Assembly: GCA_024305745.1 (NCBI GenBank)
Contig: JAHRBS010000011.1
Location: forward strand, 248,001 to 312,000
Source: Polyporus tsugae
Lineage: Eukaryota > Basidiomycota > Agaricomycetes > Polyporales > Polyporaceae
DNA: 64,000 nucleotides
Direction: 5' to 3'
Made by a program: the position numbers and the translations under genes. Of the stretch, positions 40,338-52,400 are shown piece after piece. Under the pieces are notes generated by a model that did not search any database, was not told the DNA's origin, and saw nothing but the letters and a program-made list of their open reading frames with translations. Within the stretch, counting starts at the first letter, position 1. Every line of letters begins with the position of its first letter.

Positions 40338-41494
40338 GTGTTCTATTCGGAAGCAATGCTATGGGGTTAACTCGATTTGTCTGCCACCGCTTTCTCCTCT
40401 TACTCTCTCTTGACTCCCATCCGCCGTGTTCTTCTCGCAGGACCTGTTGGAGCAAAGGGATAGTGGTTACGGTCTGTTATGGTAAGTCTACTCTGATTCC
40501 GTCTGAGAGTAGGATATCAAAACCTGCTTGGCGAAGGCTCGCAGCTACTCTCGGAGCAAAGTCCTCTTTCAAGAAATTGCCCAAGCGCTCCGTTCTGACC
40601 GCCGACATTTTCCAACTATGTGGTCTCATTGTGGAGCCTCCGGAGTTTCTCGCGCTGAGATTGTCGAGCAATCTCATGATCAGCGTTGCTCGGTACGTCC
40701 TTCAAGTTCTCGCGTGGTCCAGTGTATACAAAGGTGTGCACAATGTGTTGCGCACAGGACCAAGCTGATGGCTGCTCGTGGGTTCAGTCAAACAGGAGAT
40801 CTTTCTGGCAGATGTTACGATGTGTTTCAATGCGTTGAAGACGGTACAGCACCTTTCTACGCTATGAGCCGCAGCCACCTAGCTTCAAATGGGCCAACCG
40901 AACTTGCGGCACGTTACCCCCAACTCTACGTGTCACGTTTCTGCAGCTCATGCCTTGAACACAGCCCTGAAGCTTTGACTTTGGTCACAGACCCGGAAGC
41001 CGCCTTCAGCATTGCCTTCAACAGCGTGTTCGTTGTACGTCTTTCCACGCTCGTAAGCATTGATGCACGCTAAGTGGGATATAGGCTTGGGACGAATGCA
41101 TACAAGAGGGTAGGACTGACACTCGTTTGTTCATGTCAAAGTTGTGACATGTTGCACAGACGAGGAGAGCGACCGAGGCTCTGACAACGAGTTCGACCCC
41201 AAGTCCAAGAAGCCGAAGTCGAAAGGGAAACAGAAGCAGAACAATGTGCTGTTGTCGATTGTTCCAGAGCATGCCCGAGCGCTCCATACCTTGGCGGAAG
41301 ATCACAAGCATCTATTGACAGCAGCGTTCGACGGATCGCTGAGCGGCAGCGGCCAGGGAGGTACCGGCTTTGCGGCCTCTTCCTCTGTGATCGACGGCGG
41401 ATTCGGTGGCGGCGTTTCGGACATTGGCGATGAACTTGCTCGTCAGCTAGGAGACGACTGGGGAGGGTCCGTCGCCCAACTTGGACGAGAGTGA
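40338..41494 (+). pseudogene. Rec8/Rad21-type cohesin subunit, N-terminal half only
   Basis: Spliced exons read DLLEQRDSGYGLLW (40441-40481), LAATLGAKSSFKKLPKRSV ... SSNLMISVAR (40537-40692), an 11-nt exon giving VYK (40723-40733), VKQEIFLADVTMCFNALK (40788-40843), later ALTLVTDPEAAFS, and DEESDRGSDNEFDPKSKK ... DIGDELARQLGDDW (41160-41494). This is the Rad21/Rec8 N-terminal domain that binds the Smc3 head, plus the acidic linker. The expected first codon is GTG (VFYSE at 40338-40352) and its intron begins with GC rather than GT. The C-terminal winged helix is missing before the next gene, although a GTGAGT at 41491 could lead to an unseen exon. Probably a truncated duplicate; cohesin holds sister chromatids together. 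Confidence 0.7.
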
Positions 41495-41621
41495 GTACTG
41501 TGTGATTTTACCAAAGAGCGGAAGCCTGAACCATATGCCGCGACAAAGACAACACGGCGAAGGGTGGGGGCTGCAGCGGCCATAGTTCGCAGGCAGGATA
41601 GGGACTGCTAGCTGTAACTAC

Positions 41622-41650
41622 GTTATACCCTTAGTTACAGATTACATGAA
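41622..41650. repeat. 9-bp perfect hairpin
   Basis: CTGTAACTA and TAGTTACAG separated by 11 nt, between the 3' ends of the convergent Rec8-like and integrase-core genes. Confidence 0.7.
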
Positions 41651-41780
41651 TGGCGCCTTGGATTAATATAAGGGAAACTGATTGAACTCGTCAATGATAG
41701 CACAGTATATTCAGACCATATGACAAGGGACTACACCGCGCAACATAACGCAGGACTACTCTAGGGCAACAATGGGATGA

Positions 41781-43390
41781 CTATTGGTTATGAGTACGTA
41801 GAACATTCACCATAGCTGAAAATATCGCCCAAGCAGTGGTTAGAGTGAGGCGAGGGTAACCCAGATTGGCATAGGCTGCGTCAGCCATGGCCTGAAACTC
41901 CGGAGAGACGAATTGGTATGCTTCCTGCCGCGCCTTCTCACCTCCTATCTGACCCCGCAACTGTTGAATCATATCAAGATGAACAAAAACGCGACAATCT
42001 CTAGCAGTTGGACGTGCATGGGTGGGGCAAGTCCAAATGTGCATCGGGGATGTGCCAGATGGAAGATCCTTCGCCTTTTGCCGACAAATAGTGTGATTGT
42101 TCCAGTATTCACGATATTCATCTAAGCGCTCCTGAACAAGCGGTGGCCATAGCCAGTTGAACACGGCTTTGATAAATGACTTGTTCAAGAGACAAGAGAC
42201 AGCACAAATGTTTCAACACTCACACATGCAGCAGATCGTTGGAGTTGAATACAGCTGCACCGCTGAGAATGATATCTCGTATATTGTGACGTTCACCCGC
42301 GCGCAACCATAGCCAGAAACCCTCGATTGGCGTGTTATGCTTGCTTTGGACTTGGACAAACGGCTGGAATTTGTCCGCTGGTAGCTCTGGTGCTGCATCC
42401 TGTCTGCAGGAGGCATCCGATATCCATTAGTCCTCCCAGAGAGCAGAAGAGGAAGACCAAAAAGCGAATACCTGAGCAGCGTCTGAAATTCCATCATTTT
42501 TCCCGTCTCCGAACCTTTGTCGCTTACGATGGTCATGGGTACAGCTGGTCATAGATCATTATTGACTTTCAGGCACTATAGAATGAAAGAAACAGAACTT
42601 GCCGCCATGGGTTTCAGCAAAGTCCAGGTACAGATGTGCACAGGTAGACGAGAGGCGAACATTTGGCAGCACCACAAGGGCTAGGACGTAGCCACCCCAC
42701 AGGTCTCTATAGGCGTAAATTGGTAGACTGACCATCCCGAGACGAAGGGCCTGTGAGGAACACTTCTCATGGCCATCAACATGCACTTGGTGCATAGGGC
42801 CGATGCAGTCTAGAGGAACACGAGGAATGAGGTCGCGGCACCTCCCCGGAAAGCGACGATCAAATTCGTGATCAAAATGATGGTGCAGAATTGTCCGCAG
42901 CTCGTCCCTAATGCATCTGAGAAACCGGACACTCACAGAAGACGATGGATTATCTACATACCGAGTGATTGAAATGCCTAAGTTGGCCAATCGTTGCCTC
43001 ACTTGCGCGACACCCCAACGACCCTGTATATCTCTCTGCTTGAGGTCCAGGATGACTTGAAGACGCTGTACTGGGTCCGCGAGACAGCTTTGGCCTCGAA
43101 CTGATGGGACACCCAGACGGGCTCGCAGCTTGTACATCGACACACGGCTTGTGCAATAGACCAAAAGTTAGGACGATCTGCGAAGGCCAATAGTTATGAA
43201 TATGAAAATTACGGACCTCATTGGACATCCGACAGCGCAAAGCCTCGCAAGCTGCTCATCGACTGATAAGCCAGCTCCATCCTTCTCACGATTGAATTGC
43301 TTGAACAAGTTTGTGAGAGCCAAGTCATCGAGGGCGAGTCCTAATCCAAGCAGATTAACTCAGCGAAGCTCTGGACGTTATGAAGCAGGA
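41781..43390 (-). CDS. integrase-core (DDE) domain protein, five exons
   Basis: The minus-strand exons splice in frame through introns 43148-43216 (CTAAC branch), 42545-42602 (GC-AG type, GCAAGT donor), 42404-42471 and 42180-42235. The N-terminal part reads GLGLALDDLALTNLFKQFN. The core contains GPMHQVHVDGHEK (first Asp), VSLPIYAYRDLWGG, TIVSDKGSETGKMMEFQTLLR (second Asp) and SKHNTPIEGFWLWLRAG (Glu). It ends LVQERLDEYREYWN ... LTLTTAWAIFSAMVNVL and TAA near 41781. All three acidic residues of an RNase H-fold integrase/transposase are present and no stop was found, so it may be intact. Similar multicopy proteins are common in agaricomycetes; whether mobile or domesticated is unknown. The start codon is not resolved because an in-frame TGA lies shortly upstream. 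Confidence 0.72.
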
Positions 43391-45194
43391 CAGACCACGT
43401 ACTAAGTTTGCCCCCATATTGGTTATTACCTATTGCATTGACCATGGTGCATACGCATATACACGACACGCGCAGTACGCAGAAGTAGCCAGAATGAACT
43501 AGTGAAGTATGGCAAGAAGGGAGAGCAACAAGATGAGTCAAGATGTTCCGATTCCACTAGAATCGGTCACCTTACCCCGTTGTCGATTGCCTCTCACGTG
43601 CTTTGCGTGCGACCGCACGTGCCTCCACCTGTCCGACCGGCACCTTTCAATCACAGTAAGTAGCGCATCTCCTCCGACCGCGGGCTCCATCGAGTCCAGA
43701 TGTTTCTCAATCCGTCAGCCGATGCACGCACATCGCGAGTCTTTAAGGTGCTACAGTCGTGACGGAGGACATCCATGTGTCTTGCATCTTTTTTCCCTAC
43801 AGCCCGCAATTCTCCAAGTGAGTTCGGTTATGCTGATCACTGGCAGTTGGGTACTTGAACTCAGGCTAACTTGAACACTCTCCAGAAATGGTAGAACATG
43901 CTTGTAAGGCCCTCCGAAGAAGGCGCAGCCTCGAGCCACACTGCAGGTCGAACCCGCCACCGTGAGTTTGGTATGATGTCCCCTCGGCGAATGCTATACT
44001 AGCCGATGCTGACTGCTTGTTAGCGCGGTTCCCCGCTATCCGGTCAACACTCCGATCGATTCTTACGCCACTGTCTTCGGCTCCTTTCCAGAGAGGGGGG
44101 TGTGTTGAAGGACATACTGTCAAGGTTGTGGTACGTGATAATTTAAAGGCTGCTCCTATGCACGCTGCTGACCTATGTTTAGTTGTATTGGAACAACCCC
44201 TGTCAGTGTTCAATATCTGTACTTCAAGCAGCTGCTCCTTTGCACAGTATTCCAGTCACATGTGCGGCCGAGAGGGACAGTAGTCTGTTGACACACGTGT
44301 TGATGCGCATATTTGTTTGGGTTTGCGTACAGCGACGCTCATCAGGTACTACTTAGACTCGCACTGTTTGTGAGCCAAAATAGACGTGAGTAGCTGTAGC
44401 CTTACCATCCTGGCCTGCTACATTCACTTCTCCTCCTTAGCGGTGAACCTGAACTGCATAATGGCATCTCAAAGTGTGTCCACCCGGCACACGGTGCGTG
44501 GTCTCGGGCTCTGGTATTACACTCCTTCGATCACGCAGTGCCACCCAACCTCCCTGTTCCCGATCCTGCTGTAGACAGCACAGATGAGACATCCCTGGGT
44601 CGTATGCCAACCGACCGCGCCCCGATGCAGCGACATTGTTTTGCTGGAGTATATGTTCCATAGACAGTTCCTGCAGCGCAACTTTTCTCCCTGCCATTCC
44701 GTCGGTTTGAATCGTATCACTGTACTACTAGGTGACTGTACTACTGTAGTCCGGATCCGCATGCCTGCGAATGATCTTTCGCAAATTGGATTTGTAATGC
44801 TTGCCCGCCAAATAGCAGGACCATATCCCTCTCAGGCGCCACTGTGGAATCGGACTGAGTGCACGAAGTGTCGCGTGATGTGTGGGCGGCGACGGCCAGC
44901 TCAAAGGATGCTCATAACCAATCCTTCTGTCCGACGCTCGGATGCAACACCAGGGACTTGATGCTGCGGTCATCCCACCCTCCAGACCTCCCTGACGACA
45001 TTGCATACTCGAAAGAACCATAGATTAAGGAACAAGTGCATATATACTCCGAGCGCATTCTGCTAGTCCGAAGTAATCCGGTGCGTAACTGGGTTAAGAG
45101 ATTGAGAAAGCAAGTCACCGAAGTAAGAGTAGGCGAAATATGACCAGCACATGAATAGCGGGATGGTGACGTGACGACACGCAATGACGACGCG
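43391..45194. other. no gene firmly recognised
   Basis: A plus-strand series at about 43900-44280 has plausible splice signals (GTGAGT at 43963; TTAG acceptors near 44024 and 44182) around SAVPRYPVNTPIDSYATVFG and LYWNNPCQCS. No family could be assigned. Confidence 0.35.
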
Positions 45195-45465
45195 AGAGAC
45201 AGACGACGAGAGACGGGCGAGGGAAGGACAACGAGGGAAGGACAACGAGAGACGCTATTGAAGGAAGACGACGAGACATGAGATAGGGATGTGAAGATGC
45301 TGAGACATGAAGAGACGTATGGAACGATGCTGAGACGTATGGAACAATGCTGAGACATATGGAACGATGCTGAGACGTGATGAGACATATGGGACGATGA
45401 GGGACGAGATGTATAGACCAGGAGTGAACGAGTCGAAAATGGGAAGGTCGAAAATGGGAAGGACG
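45195..45465 (+). repeat. purine-biased minisatellite block
   Basis: It contains GAGGGAAGGACAAC twice (about 45220-45250), about four 20-bp units of the type GATGCTGAGACGTATGGAAC (45296-45380) and a 15-bp duplicate TCGAAAATGGGAAGG (about 45433-45463). Confidence 0.8.
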
Positions 45466-45494
45466 CCTAGCACTTACTGCATCCACGCAAAGTC

Positions 45495-47360
45495 CTAGAA
45501 GTTCTGTTGACCATGGGCCACATCAGATGTCTGGTTCCCGGTGAACCTGCCTGCATTGTCATTGCCGTAAACCTCGCCAAAATCAACATCCTGGAATGGG
45601 GTGCTTGGCTGCGCATAGCCGCCCTCATAAGCCTCGAGCCCGCTTGCACCCAGTGCGATAGAATAGCTCTGAAATGCAGAATGACTAGAAGCAGTCGATG
45701 AATCGGGAGGAGTGAGAATCATTCCGCCAGAAGAGCTCGACGACCGGAGGGCGGAGGGTGCGCTAGCGGGGAACGGAGGGTGCGGAGCCACCACAGGGGG
45801 CGGAGGGGTGGATGGCGCGGACGGTCCAACATAGGAGCGTGTGACGGTGTCGAGAAAACAGAAGCCGGTGCGGAGGTGATTGCTGTGGACTCTCTCTGAA
45901 AGACCCCCGCTTATGACTGACAGCCTGCTATCTTCGACGAGCGCGGAGATGTATTGACCCGACTTAGTCAGCGCCGGCTGCGCCTCCTCCTCGGTCGGAT
46001 TGGCTGGCGCCGTCTGCTCAGTCAATAGGGTGGGGTGAACTGACTGGGCGCGTTGAATGGGGTTGCCCAGCCCCGAGGACAGACTAGGCACTGACACCTC
46101 AGCGAGTCCGGACAGGAGGGAGTGAGAGTGAGTAAGGCTCCGGGCGGGATTCGGGTCCTGGATCGATTGCCGATCCGGGAGGGAGTGCGACGAGTGCGAA
46201 TGCGACAAGTGTGAGAGGCGCGTGCGCGACGACGCAGAGGGAGCGTGGAAGGAGACCGTATTATGCTGGATATTCTGCTGGAAAGACACCACATTTTGCT
46301 GAGCAGATCCAAAAACAGGAGGCCCCTGGACAGAGGCGCTCGACGGGGCGATTGTCGGAGCGCGGGGGGGAGCAAAAGGGGTACTGTACCCTGGGCGGGA
46401 ACCGAGGGAGGAACTTGATGAGCCACCGTCTGGTCGACGTTCTGCCATTCGTTGGGACTATTGATCTCCTTCATCTTGCCGGCCGCCTTGAAAGAGCAAC
46501 CATGCTCCGCCTCCTCCTTAGACACAGCACAGTGGTCGGTCCAATGTACACCCTCCCCGCCATCTTCATTGGAGAAGTAGCCCCATAGAGGCAGACAGCC
46601 TCCCATTGAAGTGACGGCAGAATCCTTCCATGGCATGGTGGTTGGAGCATCCGTGTTGCCTGTGAATGCTGAAATGAGTATTGTATCACCGCGAAACTTG
46701 AGCTGCTGCTACTTACTAACAACGGCCTGTATTTGGGCCACGTGGGCAGACAGGGTTGACCGTGAAATCGAGTGTCTGCAACTCCATGACTTATACCACC
46801 CTACAAAGGTTTGTTGCACACTAGAAAGTGTATGTCAGAGTCATTGCCTACGAAACGATAGTAGTGACAACGTACTGGCGATAAACTCTTTTGGCGACGA
46901 CGATAAAGGGAGCATCGTCAGATGGTGAGCTGTCAGGTTCTTGGCATATTGTACGCCCGAGGGAGGCGAAGTCTTAGTCTGTGCCTTCGCGGGAGTGGAT
47001 GAGGTGCATTGTGAGTGGGTTGGTGGCGGCGAATGCACACAGGCGAGAAGCTAGTTCAGGATCCTGAGGATCGAAGGCTGACACTAAGGGGTCGGAGGCG
47101 AAGGGATCGGAGGATGGGTAGGGAGGGTCAAGATAGAGTGAGTAAGCGGCACGAGCTTGGACTGGCTGGGGCTGGGGGATGTCGACGAAAGCTTGTTGGG
47201 CTGGGTAACCCCCGGGATGCAGATGAGGTTCTGAGACGTAGAACGACGGGGATGGGGCAGGAGCCTGGACGGGAGCCTGGACGTGGTTATTGAATGCCAG
47301 CTCGAGTTCTGATGGGTTTGAATAGTAGCTCGCGCCACCGTTGTCCTCGGAGCTGAGCAT
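45495..47360 (-). CDS. Ser/Pro/Gln-rich protein, possible transcription regulator
   Basis: From ATG 47360 the minus strand reads MLSSEDNGGASYYSNPSELE with a Pro/Gln-rich region. After splice signals it reads DDAPFIVVAKRVY and GWYKSWSCRHSISRSTLSAHV ... IQAVV (about 46920-46710). It continues through KEEAEHGCSFKAAGKMKEIN and NEWQNVDQTVAHQVPP, and ends in a long Ser/Pro/His-rich tail with SGQYISALVEDSRLSVISGG, stopping at 45495. Low-complexity Ser, Pro and Gln regions around a short Cys/His/Trp-containing segment are typical of fungal regulators, but no DNA-binding domain was recognised. Exon borders are approximate, with candidate introns carrying GTACGT and GTAAGT donors near 46876 and 46716. 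Confidence 0.5.
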
Positions 47361-48770
47361 GTTGTGCGACTTGATGGGGGCAATGGGGGCGGCTGGAAGG
47401 GATGGTTTTGAGATGCAAGCCAGCCAAGCAGCGGCTGTTTATTTCGTGCTCTGTATATGGTGCACAGTCAAACGAGTGTGAACTAGCTTAAGGTGCTGGT
47501 CTCCATCATGGCAATACCCTTCCAAACGATAGAACGCACCTGGGCGTGGTTTACCCGACGTCGAGAAACAAGGCGTTCATCTAGCTCATATGAACGACTG
47601 TATAGCTTCGAATGAGCAGTTGTGTGTTCGCAATGCAGCAGTTGTGCCGCAATCTTTAGTCAAAGAAGCACCCGTTCCGATCCCTTCCGTGTATAATAGA
47701 CATGAACACGGCAGAGGGCTCTCTCATTGGGCTTCCATGCTCGGAGGCGAGGAAGGGCTTTGAGGGTGCTCACACGCACTCCATGTTGATAGCCGGTGAA
47801 GGGTAACTTAGTGGCTGTTCTCATCAGTCGTTGCCACTTGTTGGGCGCCTCAAGGCCGCCGCACGAAGCGCCTCAACCTCACATGTCGCGCCAGCACTAC
47901 CAAAACCTACCAGTAGCTCTCATACATTATTCTTCGAATTACTGTGAAGTTTCAACGAGAACGGTGGGAGGATGCCTGAGATACAGGATTTCGGCCTTTC
48001 CGTCGACTCGAGGCTGGATTCCCACACCAACCCATAGGAGTCCTAGGCCTGCGACGAAAATAAGCAAGCAACGAGCTCGAGAATTGAGCACCCCTACCAC
48101 CATTCAATATGCGAGATCTTCCTCCGAGAACCTTCCGACCTTCAGTGAGACCGTTATTCCACCAGGCGATGGGCATTCTTGAGACTATAATTTGGACAAT
48201 ACATCTTACGTTTTAGTTCTACAATTCCGCCTACAGGGCCGGAGACCCGCTCTATATGAATATGACAAGGTTGACGACCACTATCCAAACAGGAGAGACG
48301 GACCCAGAGAGAAACAGAAACTGGGCCGAGGAAGCCGACCGCCCCCTAATATCCCAAATGAAAAGCAATGACGAACCACCCACCCGGGCACTGCCAGAGG
48401 GCACAGGCGCAGTGGGTCATGCGCGGTAGCCGATGCCAAGTACGTGTTGTCGTTCTGTCTGCTTTTTGTTCCCACTTTGCACATTTGCTTCCGCGCACCG
48501 TTCCATTCCTCGCACCCCACCACCCCTTCCGTTCCCTTTCCAGAGCAGGTGGCTCTGTTGGGCATTCACCTGAAATGACCTAGCCACAGACAGGGGGTAA
48601 GGAAGTTAGGCCTGCAGGTTACTGTGGGAGAAGGTGCTGACAGGGGAAGGAGCCGATGGGAAGTGGTTACCCCGAGAATACTCACCACGCCAGGTACAGG
48701 CGGATCCTATCGACCATTAAAGAAGAAGCACTTCCCAGCCTCGCCTCCTATTGAACGTCGATGCCTGGCA
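47361..48770. other. intergenic, no gene recognised
   Basis: Short frames only, up to the TSD of copia copy 3. Confidence 0.5.
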
Positions 48771-48775
48771 CACGT

Positions 48776-49103
48776 TGTTGAGCGCGGCACTGCCAAGCGC
48801 TGGCAGCCAACATAGCCGCTAGGCTGTGACACCGCCATAGCGCCAGTTGTCACACATGCCAGATTACTCATAGCCTCGTCTATGATAATCACGCACAGCT
48901 CGACTGTGTACCGTGTATGCTACTGTACAGTTCTTATGTAATCTAGTAGTATATATACGGGCTCCCCAGAGCCCCCAATACAGACAGTTCTTTACACCCT
49001 ACCACCATCATCACTTAACAAGCCTCAACAACCCCTCCAGGTGAGTATGCGGAGCTTCCGCTAGAGTTGCTGCCCGGTGTGGGCTCGGCCCCCGGGTTCA
49101 ACA
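48776..49103 (+). repeat. copia copy 3 5' LTR
   Basis: 328 bp; shares with its own 3' LTR the variants GTGTACCGTG and GGGCTCGGCCC, absent from copies 1 and 2. Confidence 0.95.
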
Positions 49104-49401
49104 GGTTATGAGCCCTGGTAATGCCCAGGTACTGCGCCGCTCATTGCTGGCTGCGACCTGTGAGGCTCCCAGCTCGCCTGGAATCCCTTCGTCGCCGTTA
49201 TGGCAGACGACCTGTTGGATGGATGTGGTGCGATTATCCGCTGCCTGCCATCCACAGCAGTGGAGCTGGATGTGGCGCGCCTTCGAGGTCGCTGCCTGCC
49301 CTCCACCAAATAGAGGGGGAACCTATGCCAGCGCGTTTTTCCATGACCGCTGCCCTAAAAAGTCTTTGTGGATGTTGACTGACACGTCTTCTTCCCTCCA
49401 G
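49041..49401 (+). other. predicted leader intron of copia copy 3
   Basis: Same 361-nt structure and signals as in copies 1 and 2; contains the primer binding site. Confidence 0.75.
49104..49117 (+). other. primer binding site, half-tRNA iMet type (copy 3)
   Basis: GGTTATGAGCCCTG directly after the LTR. Confidence 0.8.
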
Positions 49402-49421
49402 ACTTTAACCCCTCTCGCACG

Positions 49422-52400
49422 ATGTCGAACGCGCTCTACACCGCCGTTACCAGCGTCCTCACGGGCCCCAACTACCTCGAGTGGGCCGTGACCATGGAGT
49501 CCTACCTCCTGGCACAAGGACAGTGGAAGGTCATCAATGAGTCTCGCCCCGCCACCGACGCTGACAAGCAAGCGGAATGGGACAAACTCAACGGCAAGGC
49601 CATGGGTAACATCCGCCTTCGCCTCGCTCAAAGCATCATCAGTGCCATCGCTAGCAAGACCACTGCCGCGGACATCTGGAACCACCTCAAGACGAACTAC
49701 GGGAAGCCGGGCATCCCCATCGTCTATCAAGACTTCCGTGCCGCGATCAGTCTCACCGTCCCCAGCGACTCCAATCCTATCCCAGCCCTCGACAAGCTCG
49801 AGGCGCACTTCCAGCGCCTTGATACCAACAAGTTCGACGTTTCAGAGCACGTCAAGGGGATGATGCTCGTCTCCAAGCTCCCTCAGTCCATGGATCCCGT
49901 CATCCAGGTCTACATCTCTGGCCTCAAGGATGACGCTGCTGGCCCTGCCATCAAGAAGATCACGCTCGCCGGCGTCCGCCAGGCCGTGATCATGCACTGG
50001 GAACAGCGCCAAGGACGTCACCAGTCGCGTAACAACGCCAACAAGATCAGCGCTGTCAAGCGCAAGGGGCCGGACCCCAACTTCCGTCAGCAGCAGCAGC
50101 AGCGCCCTCAGCGGCAGCAGCAGCAGCAGCAGCAGCAGCGCCCTGATGGGCAGCAGCAACAAGGTGGACGCTCTCGCGGCCGCCGCTCTGGACGTGGTCG
50201 TGGTGGACAGCCAGGTGCGCACCAACATGCGCATTTTGCCCATATGGTTGACGTGGTGCCTTTTGCCCACATCACTGACGTCCCAACCACGATCACCCAG
50301 GGCCCCAGCGGAGTGGAGGATCCGCGCGCTCTCATGCGCAAGCCCGTCCGCGCAAAGACAGGGGACAACAAGTACCCCTCGCTCACGTCTGCCATATCCC
50401 TCGCCGAGGAACTCGGCATCCAGCCGACGTTCGAGCGCATCCGCATCCTCGAGGACCTCGTCCGACTCCAACAGGCCCCTCGCGCCCCGGAGGAACAGAA
50501 CCGCGCGGCCTCGCCCGCGGCCACCCCACTCGCATCTTCATCAACCCGATCTCCGACGATGAGTGGTGGCGACGACTTGCCCAGTGGCACCGAGGAGAGC
50601 AGCAGTTCGCAGTTCGAGGACTCGGACAGCGAGGAGGACCGCGTGCCCAAGCGCAAGCGCACCCTCAGGGAGCGCATGTCAGAGCGCACCCTAGAGGAGC
50701 GCCTCGCCCCTCTGGACGACCCGATGAACGAGCTGACGGACGACGAGGACGTCGTGTCGCTCGGCGTGGTTGAAGATGAAGTTGAATCTTTCTTCGATCA
50801 GTACTGGTCAGTCTATTCTTCTCCCCACAACAAGTTGTATGCTGACTTCGCGCCCTTAATGGCAGCTGATAATGTCGCAAGTCCCTCTTGTCGTGTAAAC
50901 AGCCCGCATGTATCTGTAGCTATAGAGCAGAATACATGTCCTCACCACTCTTCACATGCTAAGTGTGCGCGCTGTAAGGGAAAGAATAAGCAGATTGAAC
51001 GGCAAGACTCGAACATGTGGATGCTCGACTCAGGAGCGTCAATGCACTTTACGTTCAACATGAGTGACTTCGCCGATTTCCGGTACTACAAAGTCCATCG
51101 ACCGCTATACACAGCAGATGGGGTCACGTTCATGACTGGTGAAGGGACTGTCTTCCTAACTTTAGAGTCTGGAAAGACCATAAGGCTGATGAATGTCGCC
51201 TTGGTCCCAAATCTTACCAACAAACTTGTTTCAATGGGAGCATTACTCCGTGAAGGAATGAAAGCGCATGCATCGACCGCTAGTATCTCCTTCTACCAAG
51301 CAAATGAGCTTGTAGTCACGTTTCAACCACGAAACGTTGGTGACACTATTTATGTCATCTTCACGCAGCCTTTACTGGCGCGAAACATGATCACAGCCTT
51401 TGAAGCTGTCGACTATGATACTCTACACCGTCGCTTAGGACACCCTTCGTGCGATGTGCTGAGACATGCTCGGAAACACACTGACAAGTGCCCGCATGTT
51501 GAGATTCCCAAAGAGGACTCGATTTGCCGAGGATGTGCTGAAGGCAAAATGCCATCGCAATCCCATCCGCTCGATCTTAGACGAGCGTCGAAACCTTTTG
51601 AGCTAGTCCACACGGACCTCAAAGAATTCCCTGTCCCTTCGTACCACAAACACAAGTACGCTATACTGTACTATGATGACTACACTTCACACGTGTGGAC
51701 CGTCAAACTTCGTACCAAGGACACTGCCCTACAATCTACGCGACAATGGTTGACATATGTCGAAAACCAATATGGCGCGAAGGTGCAGAAATGGAAATCT
51801 GATGCTGGAGGTGAATTGAAATCAAAAGCCTTCACGAATATGCTCAAGGACAGAGGCATCGAGATTATAACCAGTGCACCACACATTCATCAACAGAATG
51901 GCCGTGCCGAGCGCATAATTCGTACGCTCATGGACAAAGGGGAGGCAATGCGACACGACGCTTGCATACCTCAGTCCTGGTGGGAATTCTCCTTTGATCA
52001 TGCTACACACGTCTATAACAGAACACCTATGCGTCGTCTGGAATGGCGAACCCCCTATGAACTTCTATACGACTCCAAGCCAGACATTAGCCACCTACGC
52101 GTCTTTGGATGTGGAGCCTATGTCTTCTTGCCACCTGAAGTGCGGAAGAATAAACTATCCCCCAAATCGGAGTTGATGGTTTACCTTGGCATCGGCGATG
52201 GAGGTCACAATTATAAGTTCATGCGCCTACCAAACAATGTCATCTTTACAGCTGCTCAAGCGCTATTTGATGAACATATGTTTCCGAAGTGTCCGCACGA
52301 GCAGAAGCGACAGAGGCAGCAGATTGCGCCCAATGAAGAGGAATCACAGGAATCCGCGGACCAAGTCCCCGCTCCTAAGAATCTCCCTGATGACGATGAG

